Source of the DNA: Microcebus murinus
Lineage: Eukaryota; Chordata; Mammalia; Primates; Cheirogaleidae
Reading direction: 5' to 3'
Assembly (NCBI RefSeq): GCF_040939455.1
Contig: NC_134129.1
Location: forward strand, 16,998,001 to 17,062,000
DNA: 64,000 nucleotides
Numbering within the stretch: the stretch's first letter is position 1; every line of letters begins with the position of its first letter. A program made the translations under genes and the position numbers. Below, in pieces: positions 26,492-38,350 of the stretch. The notes below the pieces were generated by a model. The model was not told where the DNA came from. It was given only the letters and a program-made list of their open reading frames with translations, and searched no databases.

Positions 26492-28146
26492 TAAAGTGTG
26501 ATTTTTAAAAGGTCTCCTATGTTAACTATAAGTTATCATCTCCAGGAGTCATTTTTCTACTAGAAAAAAAAAAAATAACGATTGAGAGTGACAAAAGAAG
26601 GTTTGAATTATGCTCCCAATCAGGATAGAGTAACAGAGACTAGATTTCCCTTTTTACTTAAAAACGACCAGAAAGCTGGACAGAAGACATGGAACAATGG
26701 CTTTCACACACTGGTACACAGGCAGCATAGGACTGCGATTCCTGTGAAAAACAACAAATAAGGTACGCCTTAGGTGATACCAGCTTACCCTGCGGAGGCG
26801 GTTCCCAGGCCATAGCAAAAAAAAAAGGGGGGGGGGGAGGATTCAAACCAAGCTCAGCAGTCTTGCTGAGCTGGAGAAGACAGAGCTTAGAGTTTGAGGG
26901 GCAAAAGTAACTATAATTTGCAGGGCAAAATATTAGCGAGGGGGCACCTGCACAGAGAGATCTGGAAGTCTCCAGAATGGCCTCCACTCTTTGACCGAGT
27001 ACTTATTTGCATATATGTGAGAAGAAACTATCTGAGTTGAGAGAAGGAGCCACTGTAAATAAGCAAACAGAAATTCCCAGGGTATGCACACGGCTGGGAA
27101 CAGTCTGTATTCCTACCAGCCAGCATAGAAAGATCTTATAACATACAGAGCATTGGATAGAACCCTCAAAAAGGATATTGCCCTACTAGTGGGCAGCCTA
27201 GAATAAAGACTGCTCTGGACCAGCCCTTCCAAAGGATCAGACTTAACTATGCACCAGAAAAAAACACAAACATTCAACACTATTTAAAGGAATACAACAA
27301 ACCCCAGCAACCAACAACATAAAATTCACAATATCTAGCTCCAATCAAAAAAACGACTAGGAATGCAAAGAAGGTGGGCAACTGATCCATTCCCAAGAGA
27401 AAAATCAATACAAAGAGACCCCAAAATGTCAGAGATGATGGAACCAAAAGACTAAGGCTTATTAAATCAATACCTATTATAAATGTGTTCTAGATGCTCA
27501 GGGAGGTAGAAGAAAACATTATCATGATGAGGAGAGAAATGGAAGATATAAAAAGACCCAAATGGGACTTATAAAAAATAAAGTACATGAAATGAAAAAT
27601 ATGCTGGTTGGGAGTAACAACAGATTAGACACTGTAAAAGTAAAGAACAATATTGGAAGACATAGTAATAAAAATTATTCAAAATGAAACAGGACAAAAA
27701 CTGGAAAAAATAAACATGGTATTCAGTGGCTTGTGGGAAAATATCAAGCAATCTAACATAGGTATAACTGTAATGCCATAAAGAGAGCAGAAGGGGAACA
27801 GAAAAAATATTTGAAAATATAACAGCTAAAAGATTTCCCAATTTAATATAAACTATAAACCCACAGATCAAAAATCCTCAACCAGAATAAAGAAAATTGT
27901 GCTAAGGCACATCATAATCAACTTGCTAAAAGGCAGCGAAAAGAGAATAAAAGCTGTCAGAAAATAAAACAAAAAAGACATTGAGTTCACAGGAATAAAG
28001 GTAAGAATGACATCGGACTTAAAGCTATCATGACGCAAGACAATGGAGAGACATCACCGAGGTACAGAAAGAACAGAGTGTCAACCTAGAATTTCTCATC
28101 CTGAAGTATCTTACTAAGTTGAAGACAAAATAAAAACTTAGAGATG

Positions 28147-28440
28147 GGCTGGGTGGGGCGGCTCACGCTTGTAATCCTAGCAATCTGGGAGGCCAAGGCA
28201 GGCGGATCATTTGAGCTCAGGAGTTTGAGACCAGCCTGAGCAAGAGCGAGATCCCGTCTCTACCAAAAATAGAAAAAATTAGCCCGGCATGTGGCACATG
28301 CCTGTAGTCCCAGCTACTCGGGAGGCTGAGGCAGGAGGATCACCCGAGCTTAGGAGTTTGAGGTTGCTGTGAGCTAGGCTGATGCCACGGCACTCTAGCC
28401 CGGGAAACAGAGCAAGACTTTGTCTCAAAAAAAAAAAAAA
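28147..28440 (+). mobile_element. Alu SINE lacking the long linker
   Basis: A plus-strand dimer with more diverged arms and without the AATTGGCCAACT linker. It probably belongs to an older subfamily. The flanks share cttagaga (28137-28144 and 28442-28449). It lies inside an L1M relic. Confidence 0.94.
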
Positions 28441-29669
28441 GCTTAGAGAATTCAACACCAGCAGATCTGTACTATGAGAAATGTTAAAGAAAGATTTTTA
28501 GATAGAAGGAAAATTATACCAGGTAGAAATCTGGATCAACAAAAAAGGAATAGTTAGAACAGAAATGGTATATATTTAAGTAACTACTATATAACAGACA
28601 TTTTTGCCTATTTAAAGCAAAGATGATAACACACTGTTAGATTTATGGCCTAAGGAAATAAAACACACGACAACAGCATAAAATATGAAAGGGCAAAACA
28701 AAAGTATACTGTTGTAAAGATCCTTGCATTATAGATGAAGTGAACATTATTTGAAGATGGATTGTGAAATTTAAGAAGGTATACTGTAAAGTCTAGACTA
28801 GAGCAACCACTAGAAAAAATAAATGAAGAAACATCTAATAAGACAATAGTGGAAATAAAATAGAATCATGTAAAAAAAACCCCAAAAAACCTCAATCCAA
28901 AAGAAGGCATGAAAAGAGGGAAAAAAGGAACAAACCAGATGGAATAAGAGAGAAAAAAATAGCAAGATAGAAAATATAAACTTAACCATACCAACAATTA
29001 CATTAACTATGAGTAGGTTTGGCATCCCAATTAAGACAGATATTATTGGACCCAACTATATGCTATCTATAAGAAATTCACTTTAAATATAAAGAAAAAA
29101 ATAGGTTAAAAGTACAAGGATGGGAAGAAACCTATTATGCAAGTCTTTAGTCAAAAGAAGGTTGGAGTACCTATATTTGATTCTGACAAAGTAGACTTCA
29201 GGCAATATTACCCAAAATAGAGGCATTTCATAATGGCAAAGGGTCAATTCATCAAGAGGAGATAACAACGCTTAGTATGTCTAAACCTAACATCAGCGCT
29301 TCAAAAAACACGAAGCAAAAAGATGACAGGGGTGACAGGAGAAATAATCAGTTAACTCTTCTCTCAGTACTTCATAGAACGAGTGGAGAGAAATCACTCA
29401 GGACACAGAAGACCTGGACAAACTGTCGACCAACTTGACCTGGCACAGAACACTCCGCTAAGCAGCAGAGCATCCGCTGTTTTTAAGCACACATCGAACA
29501 TCCATCATAGATCATAATCTAGACCATAAATCAAACAGATTAAAATTATACAGGTTACATTCTCTCTGCCTGTAAGAGTACTGAACTGGGTATGAATAGT
29601 AGGAAGGTTATCTGGAAAATCCTAAATGCTTCGAAAATAAATAACATACTTCTAAGTAATCAGTTGGTC

Positions 29670-29692
29670 AAAAATAAATAAATAAATAAATC
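29670..29692 (+). repeat. (AAAT)n microsatellite
   Basis: A run of AAAT tetramers near 29670, within the L1 relic. Confidence 0.8.
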
Positions 29693-31962
29693 ACAAGGGA
29701 AGCTGGAAAATACTTTTAACTGAATGCAAATGAAAATACAGCATCTCAAAATGTGAGATATAGGTAAACACAGGAAAGCAAAAACGATTAACAAATTCAT
29801 CTTACAGCATATTTTAGCTGGACTGAATCTATCTGGTAATTAAGTGATGATTAAATATGGGTGGCTGCTATTCACCATTACATGAAAGGGCTTAATTAAT
29901 TCATGGATATTTATTAAGACTCTCCTTAAAAGCAAAGAACTTGCTGGCTGTTACTTAGGTGTACAAAGAGAGAAAACACAGAGTCCCTCAATCTTCCAGG
30001 AAACATTAAGGCCTGTACCCAAATTCCAGAGCTCAGCAGGGCAAACATCAAGGCCGTGGACGTGCAGGATGATCTGAGGCGGCCGTGGGCAGGGGCACCC
30101 TCCCCGCTGGACAGAGCCGTGGGAGGGCAGACGGGGGCTCGAGGCAGGGCCCAGCGCGACCAAAGGCAGAAAGGTCCAAAGGCCAGGAAGCAGCTAACGA
30201 AGTGTCACCACAACACAGGCGTGGCGTGGGGAAGCTTGGGACTTGACTGGCGTAACCCGCAGGCGAGCCCTGGAGTGGGAGAACCTCAGTCTGCGTGCTG
30301 GGTCTACTGTCTGTGAACAGTGTGGCCATGGTCAAGTGCCCCCCCTTCCCCGAGGCCCCCCCTCGTGCTCTGTGAGGGCACCGACCCCACCCTGGCTGCC
30401 CAGGGAGAACTGCGCTGCTGCGCCGGGAAGCGCCACGTTCACAGCGAGGCCAAGGGAAGGTGCTGAAGGCTTGGGGCGCAGGACGGAGGCCGGGGGACAG
30501 GGGCTGGAAGAGGAGCAATGCCACCCTACTGAACCGAGTTCTGGATGAAGAGTGCAAGAATGCGGAAACGAGGCTGCTGGAAGACCAACAAGGGCCTCAA
30601 AGGGTGAGGCCGAGGTAGAGGCACCAAGAAAGGTGACCGAAGGAGCCCTCGTGAGACGGGTCACGGTGACTGGCCCGGAACGGGATTCAAGCCAGGGAGA
30701 AGTAAAACAGAACCCGGATCTAGAAGTACAGGCAGGTATCTGGGAGAACTCTAACCCCTAAACAAGGAAGTCAGAAAATAGATTCTGGTGGAAAAGGTAT
30801 GATGCCTCTAAATGAACTTCCTGTACTGTAAGAAATAGCTGGCTTGGGGTGGGGGAATCTCATGTGACAATTCAGTCCTAGAAACTATGCATCTATTCTA
30901 CAAACATCTGGCAAATAACTTGCATATACAATTACACAGAGTGCCATTTAGTCAAACACTGTATCTGCATTTTACCTTATCATTTCTAATATCCATAAAT
31001 TTCTATGCATGTTTTGATTTTATTAGAAAACTGCATAATGGAAAAATGCAGGAAAATGAGGGCACCACAGAGAACTAAATGCTACTGCAGATGCATCAAA
31101 ATTCACCATCGAATAAACCTTTGGTGCTGAACTTGCAGAGCCAAAGAGAATAAAAAGTGAAAAAAATCAGTACGGTAGTAAGGAAAAAAAGAATCATTTG
31201 TCACCTAGTTTTCTGCTTTGAAAAAAATTATTCAAAAAAAAAATGCAATCAGTCAAGAAAGGCTAGTTACCTGAACCCACTAAACACACAGACCTATTAG
31301 AAAACATCACTCTAGAATAAACTATAACAGTGCAGGCTATAGATTGGTTCTGAATGAATACAATGCCAACTGGTACTTCAGAATTCACTCTCTATGGTGG
31401 CCAGGCTAAAAAGGAAGACTTTATTTCACTGTAATAGAATCACCCTCACAGACTTGGATTTAACCCACTATGTGACAAACAGGATAATCATCACTTTTCT
31501 AAACGATGATTAGAAAATTATGTTTCACTACTGTTCATTACACTTAGCTTGGGTTTGAAATTCACGTGATTTCCAAATACGATAACAGCACCCAAAGTGA
31601 AGCTGGATTAGATAAGATCAGCTTATTCTAGAGTAAACTCAACGGATGAAGGTTTGTTGTTCTGTGAGAGGGGAAAGCTCTTCCAAGCTTACCTAAGAGA
31701 CGTGTAAGACAGTGTCTATCACATGCTGATGTATGAATGACTCAAGCCAATCGCAAGAGCCAGAAAGGGTGTGCCACCAGAGCTTTCTGCCCAGAACCAA
31801 ACTTAGCTTTAAAAAGCATACGTGTCACGAGAAATGCTAACTAGCATCCTGGGAGTAATACTCAAGTTCTTTGCTGTGGTATATGTAAAAACAAATCTCA
31901 AAAGGCAATAAAAATGGGGAGGGAGGAGAGGGAAACATCTGGATAGACTCCAGAAAACTCAC

Positions 31963-32071
31963 CCGTGCAAAGTCAAACGCATATCTGTAAATAAGTTTAA
32001 AGTTTGTAGAATCATTTAATAATGATCTTAAGTAATCCAAAGTATTTCTGAGTTTTTCTGTTGTATCACAT
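31963..32071 (-). CDS. DCUN1D4: DCUN1D4 coding exon 8
   Basis: The exon encodes the last base of Gln169 and residues C170-R205: [36 protein letters not shown]. The acceptor is ttctag and the donor gtgagt. The phase was fixed by the single A that completes the Gln codon. From memory the human protein has RSFLND where this one has RSLLND, a conservative change. It forms the middle helices of the PONY domain. Confidence 0.96.
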
Positions 32072-32189
32072 CTAGAAAAACAGAATAAAGGCAAATTATG
32101 ACCTGGATTTTTTTTTAAATGGGGACAGTAATATAAACATAATACCAAGGGAAAGAATAAAAACCCTTAAGTTGATACCTATTTTTTTC

Positions 32190-32830
32190 TACACTTCAAA
32201 AAAATCTTAAACATACAGAAAAGTTGAATGAATACTAAGTACCCATCTACCTATCCCCTTGATTCAGCAATGAGCCTTCTTCCAGACTGCACACTCTCCC
32301 ACACACATGCACCTTGGCCCTGTCATTTGAAAGTTGCAAACACAATGACACTTCACCCCTAAACACTTCAGTACCATCACCGCTCTTAATACTGAATCAA
32401 TGTTAACCCTCTTAGTTAATATACAGTTCACGCACAAATTTCCCAATCATTCCCCAAATTGCCTGTACGGCTGCTATTATTTTCAACCCAGGATCCAATC
32501 GCAGACGACACACTGCTCTTAGCTGTCACAGCTCCTTTACTCTGTAGAGGAGTACCTGGCCTTTTTCCTTCTTGACAATGGCGTTTTTTAAGAGACGTGA
32601 CCAGTTATTTTTGTAGAGCGTCATTTTGTCAGGTTATGTCCCCGTGGTTATATTTAGGTGGAACACGTGTGACGAGAACACTACTACCGCGATGTGTGAC
32701 CTTCCCGGTATGCTGCAGAAGGAGGCTCAGCACGTCAGTCTGTCCCCTTGCTCGTGACACTAAGTTGATCGCTATGGTTAAGGTGGTGGCCACCAGATTC
32801 TCTGTTCAAAGGCACTTTTCTCTCTTTTGA
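32190..32830. mobile_element. Possible old L1 3' region
   Basis: The order of phrases (acccatctacctatcccc, caaatttcccaatcattcc, aggatccaatcgcagacga, gttatgtccccgtggttat) resembles the antisense of an L1M 3' untranslated region. The divergence is high, so the assignment is tentative. Confidence 0.45.
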
Positions 32831-34194
32831 AATAGGATTCATAAGTCATCTGTGGGGTGGCATCTTGAGACTGTTCCTCAACAACCTGTTCCTCAACAAC
32901 CCTTCACTCCACATGCACATTTTTTTAAAACGTCCTATTTCCCTGATGTCCCGACGTCCTCACAAACAAGCTGCGAAGACCCCACCCAGGGGACCAAGTG
33001 TACCTGCCGGTGTGACAAGGACAGCCCCTGCCACGAGGCCCCCTTCTTGCCCTCCACTGACTATGCCCAAGTGACATTCAAACACACCAAGGACTGCCAA
33101 AAAGGCTGGGGACCAAGAGTTATAAAAAACAAACAAAAGCACAAACACACCAAAATGAAACCCCTAACGCCATATGCTCATGTACGCCCCCCGACCCCCA
33201 GCCCCCTACCTGCCTGGCGTCACATGCCTCGCTCTCCAGGACAAGTACAATAAATCCTTTAACCACATATGCCCGAGTGCCATTTCTGTGGCCACGCTGA
33301 AGGCCACACAAGGGGCATGGACTGCCCCATTTTCCACACACAGTGGTTTCAGTATCCAGCGGTGACACCTGCCTGAATCAATTATTCTATCTGAAGATGC
33401 AAGATGGTGATTTTTCTAATCCTGTCATTCCTTCTACATTTATTGACTATCATTCTTCTACAGAGAAGAGCTCCGTGCGCCACTTTTCTTATTTTCCAGA
33501 CTCAGGATTTTTTGCTTTTAATTCAGTACGTTACACTCAGCTACTAGCTTTGGGCAGTGGCCCCATAAAGCTGGCTCTAGTGTCCTTCTGTCATGTCCCA
33601 CTAGTTTCTGGGCACTTCCTTGCTTTCCCGCACAAGATGTTCCGGCTCACCTCGTTCCTTCCCTACCCCAGCCCTGCGACCGGCCGTTTCTCCACGCAGC
33701 CCTGGTGATGGTGACCTGTGTTTACCAGTAAGTGACATGCTGTTCACTTTTCACATGGAAATACACTTAATTGGTTATATTTTTTTACAAATTAACTTTC
33801 TGCTTGCAATACCTAACTCTTAAAAATGAGAATCAGGAGTCACCATCTTCACCAGCAATATTAAAGCTTTTCAACGCTAAACACGTATCTTTGTATTTCT
33901 CTATACGGCTTTTATCTACTATGAAGTATAGATAATACAAATACCAAGTATTATCAACGTATTTTGCAAATTGTATAAACTAAAATATGGTTCATAATAA
34001 AGCACACCAATCTATTCTTACCAATACATTTGTGAAAGCCCTTTTTGTAGCTAACTACAAATAAGTCCCTGTGACCTACCCCAGATGATAAACGCTCTAA
34101 GATCCAAAAATTAGAGTAAATGTTTAATTTCCATGGGAACAGAACAATTTAGAATGCCCATTCTTTCTTTCTTATGGTGGAAAATAAAAAAGAT

Positions 34195-34681
34195 TAAAAC
34201 TATTTTAGAAGTCAGGAAAGACTTCTTCAAGGGACTGACACATAAGCTGAAAGGTAAGGAGGGACTAGATGCTTTCGGAGCGGCGGGGAAAGCTCTCCAG
34301 ATAGCAGGAAGAGCATGTGCAAAGGCCCGGTGGCAGAAGGGAGTATGACAAGTCCAAAGGACTGAAAGAAAGCCACTGTCGGTCCTAGCTCTTGGGAGGC
34401 CGAGGCGGGCGGATTGCTCAAGGTCAGGAGTTCAAAACCAGCCTGAGCAAGAGTGAGACCCCGTCTCTACTATAAATACAAAGAAATTAATTGGCCAACT
34501 GATATATATATAAAAAATTAGCCGGGCATGGTGGCGCATGCCTGTAGTCCCAGCTACCCGGGAGGCTGAGGCAGAAGGATCACTCGAGCCCAGGAGTTTG
34601 AGGTTGCTGTGAGCTAGGCTGACGCCACGGCACTCACTCTAGCCTGGGCAACAAAGTGAGACTCTGTCTCAAAAAAAAAAC

Positions 34682-34712
<31 letters not shown>

Positions 34713-34880
34713 AAGCCACTGTCGGTGGAGTGGACAGAGAGAGAGGGAAAGAGGCGCGAGATGAGGCTGAGGGAGGGTCAGCACATAAAGGGCTTCTGTG
34801 CTCCACACTGAGGGTCTTTAAAATTAAATCCTAGAGACAATGGAAGCCACCTCCCACCATGGGAGAGACCTTGATCAGGC
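34195..34880 (-). mobile_element. L2 fragment split by an Alu
   Basis: The reverse-strand L2 3' half is recognisable by aggaagagcatgtgcaaagg, cacataaagggcttctgtg and the acaatggaagccacc stretch. The Alu at 34384-34710 inserted into it. Confidence 0.75.
34384..34710 (+). mobile_element. Alu SINE, slightly 5'-truncated, perfect TSD
   Basis: The copy starts at cctagctcttggg, about 26 bases into the left arm, and ends in a long A tail. A perfect 16-bp duplication gaaagccactgtcggt (34368-34383 and 34711-34726) flanks it. It interrupts an L2 fragment. Confidence 0.97.
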
Positions 34881-36785
34881 TGGCATCTTGAGACGCTCCG
34901 TCTGGACCTCTGCGGAGCAGGGCTTGGGGAAGGGAGAAGAGACCCTGAGATAGATCCTAGTTAGCACTCTAGTGCCACACCCCGCGTGGGGGCGATGGGG
35001 ACAGAAGGACCCACAGGCAGCAGGGAGCAGGAGGACGCCCGGGAGGCAGGACTTACTTGACATTGGGTACTCGGCTACAGGGGTGGAGTTCTCAAGGGTG
35101 TGTCTATAAACAACCATTGTAACAGGCGAGGGTCAAAGAGAAGGGAAACTACCTAGCCCCAAAGTGCGAGGCCCAGATCGATCCCTGGTCTTCACTGGAA
35201 AGGTGGGTCAAGGACCAAAGACACAGGAAACTGGGCAGGTTTCGACTAGCAGCTTAGTTTAGTCCTGTCCAATCAGAGTAAGAAGAGAAGTTGTTTGTTT
35301 TAACAGATTCAAGAGCAGGAACCGCTCATTGAGATAACCACCATGTAGTTAAAATAAATAAGCTGCAAGTCTTTGGGCAGAGCTGCAAGAAGAAATGAGA
35401 AGTTCTGCAGCATGCCTGGGAACAGCCCGGCAAAAAGATGTCCCTTTGTCTTACAGACGTCGAGACGCTCAGAGATCACGTCTAACGTGTAAGGAATGAA
35501 CAGTTCGTGTGTTTTAAACGTGAAACGCACAAAATGATATTTCTACTTTATGTACCCATTAAGAATGATTACCTGGGGTTGGAGCCGATATTGTCAATAA
35601 GACAGCTTGATCTCCTTTAAGGGGGACCTTGTCCCCACAGAGCCCCTGGGCGAACCACCATCAGGGGAAAAGGCCTCTGAGTCACCCTGTCCAGGACCAT
35701 CGGTTGCCATCTAGTGGCTACTCAACAAGGACGTCCTGGGAGGGACCGGTTCCCACGGAGCCTGGGGTCAGGCCCGGTCCTGAGTGTAAGCCACCAGCCC
35801 GCGACTTTTCAGAACACAGCCCCGTCTTCAACCCAAGTCCCCCCACGCTTGCCTGTGTACCCTGTATAATAAAACTCACAGAAGTCACACAATGTCACCC
35901 TCCTAAGAGCAGCACTTCCCAAAACAAAATATGCATATGAGGTGGGATCATTTATTTCAGTTTGCTGCTGTAAACAGATTCAGAAGTGACAGAAATCAGT
36001 CCGGTAGCCCCGAAGGTTATAAAACTTTACCCTGCTACCCAGGAAAAAGCCTTCGTCCCTTCCCTTAGCCCGAAGGTATTCTGCCAGCCCGTCGTCAGTT
36101 TTACACAAAGTTAGCTACAGTTCCAATTCACTTTTTTTTTAAGCTTAAACACTCCCACCATTAGACAAATTCAACAGAGGTGACCTTAAAGCCACACGTT
36201 AGGATAAGAAAATAAATAAAACAGTTCATCAAAACAAGCGCTGTGTCTTCCCTGGCTGAGAATGATCTAGAGAGCGTAGAGACGGACGTTCCCCACTAGC
36301 TGCTGCCGTAACTTCCAACAGGCTCCCACGCCACTGTGACTTGCTCCAGACTGACAGCCCAGGGCAGGCTGAGCACACCACTCTTCTAGGCAGAGTCACC
36401 GAGACCGAGTGCTGAGTGCCAGGGGAAAGCCGCGTGCCATCCACCTCACCTGCACCTTTCAAAGCGTGACACAGAACAATCTGTTTTCTTGAATGAAACT
36501 CTCAGCAAACACAACACGTGTACACACGCACGCACACGTGCATATGTATACAAGCACAGAGCGAATACATAAAACCCGATTTTTTATTATGAACCAAGCA
36601 ACATGAATAGAATCTTTATTATTTTTTTATCAGTAGTGTAATGAAGTTTTAATTTTGCCCAAAGCCAAAATCAGAATATATGAGAGAAGATGTCCAAGAT
36701 TTTCACTTTTAAATCATACTTCATTCAGCTTTTTCTCCCTGTCTATAAACCAGATGCTAAAGCCTTTGCCTTTTAAATTCTAAAC

Positions 36786-37064
36786 CTGCACCGTCCAATG
36801 CAGTGGTCACTAGGCACATGCGACTGATGAGCACTTGAGACGTGGCTAATACAAACTAAGATGGACCATAAATGTAAAATACTTCATTGATTTTTTAAAA
36901 AATATTAATTACATCTTGGAATGCTATTTGGGATTCGATAAAATATGTTAAGATATTTTATGTGTTTCTACTTTTTTCAAGTGGCTATTAGAAAATCTTC
37001 TTCAATTACACATGCAGCTCACACGTAGGAGACAAGGTTGGTCTACTTCTGTTGGACAGAGCTG
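36786..37064. mobile_element. hAT-Charlie-type element
   Basis: The ends CTGCACCGTCCAA and, complemented, CAGCTCTGTCCAA form 13-bp inverted repeats. The interior begins gtggtcactaggcacatgc, the pattern seen in MER5-like Charlie derivatives. The flanking octamers ttctaaac and ccctagaa approximate the nTCTAGAn target. Confidence 0.8.
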
Positions 37065-37288
37065 CCCTAGAAGAATACTAACACACAGACACACACACGC
37101 ACCATATAAAAACTTTAATTGCTAAAATTCACCCATCACAGTCCTCAAAATGGGTCTTGGTCTTTGGCCACTGGGGAAGTGCGGCCAGACCACCTGATCT
37201 GCTTCCACCTCCTGAGCTCCTGGGGAGGAGGGGACCGCCCGGGGACAATGGGGGAGGGGTACCCCACGTGTGCTGCCTCAGGACTTAC

Positions 37289-37380
37289 TGTAGCGAGGTC
37301 ATTCCTTTTAACCATTCCTGTAGAGTAAAATAACCCATGTTTTGTGCATCCAATTTCCAAGCTAGGACAAGCATAACTAC
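37289..37380 (-). CDS. DCUN1D4: DCUN1D4 coding exon 7
   Basis: The exon encodes V139-L168 plus two bases of Gln169: [19 protein letters not shown] and [11 protein letters not shown]. This is the helical core of the N-terminal PONY lobe, which in the family forms part of the pocket for the acetylated N-terminus of the NEDD8 E2. The acceptor is a T-rich tract ending in aacag and the donor is gtaagt. The intronic Alu at 37934-38270 lies about 550 bases upstream of this exon in transcript order. Confidence 0.96.
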
Positions 37381-37579
37381 CTGTTAAAAAATAAATAAAA
37401 AGACAAATCAAATCTCAGCAATTAAATACATATTTAACATTTTGCCAAATGCTTCTGTTCACGGCAGTTAAGTCACTGAAATATGAGCAAAGTGACTTCA
37501 GAAATGATTGCTAGTTTGGCAAACATCAAAAAAGACTGATAACATAATCTGCTGACAAGGGTTTGGTGAAATGTGTACT

Positions 37580-38350
<771 letters not shown>

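Larger units (their letters stand above)
26600..29790 (+). mobile_element. Long L1M relic (5' part, ORF1 and start of ORF2)
   Basis: A 3.2 kb degenerate L1 in plus orientation. The later part matches the beginning of L1 ORF2 (for example agaaattcactttaaatata, acaaagtagacttcaggca, ggtcaattcatcaagagga, aacttgacctggcacagaa). The earlier part is consistent with the ORF1 region and 5' end. Many stops and frameshifts break it. The RT and 3' end are missing. An Alu sits at 28147-28440. Confidence 0.85.
20775..31962 (-). other. DCUN1D4 intron 8 (11.2 kb)
   Basis: This is the largest intron complete in the window. It contains a hAT MITE (21647-21801), three Alus, a TTAA-bounded element (24427-24704) and a long L1M relic (26600-29790). 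GC-rich unique patches lie at about 21.6-23.2 kb, 25.25-25.45 kb and 30.0-30.7 kb. No exon-like segment with both splice sites and an open frame was recognised inside it. Confidence 0.93.
32072..37288 (-). other. DCUN1D4 intron 7
   Basis: The intron holds a possible old repeat (32190-32830), an L2 fragment split by a 5'-truncated Alu (34195-34880) and a hAT-Charlie-like element (36786-37064). The stretches 32850-34190 and 34890-36780 show nothing I can classify. Confidence 0.93.

Noticed and set aside
26600..29790. Functional L1 open frames
   Set aside because: The sequence has many stops and frameshifts and lacks most of ORF2 and the 3' end.
37145..37411. 88-codon minus-strand frame containing [13 protein letters not shown]
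   Set aside because: It is the wrong frame over DCUN1D4 exon 7; the correct frame gives [15 protein letters not shown].
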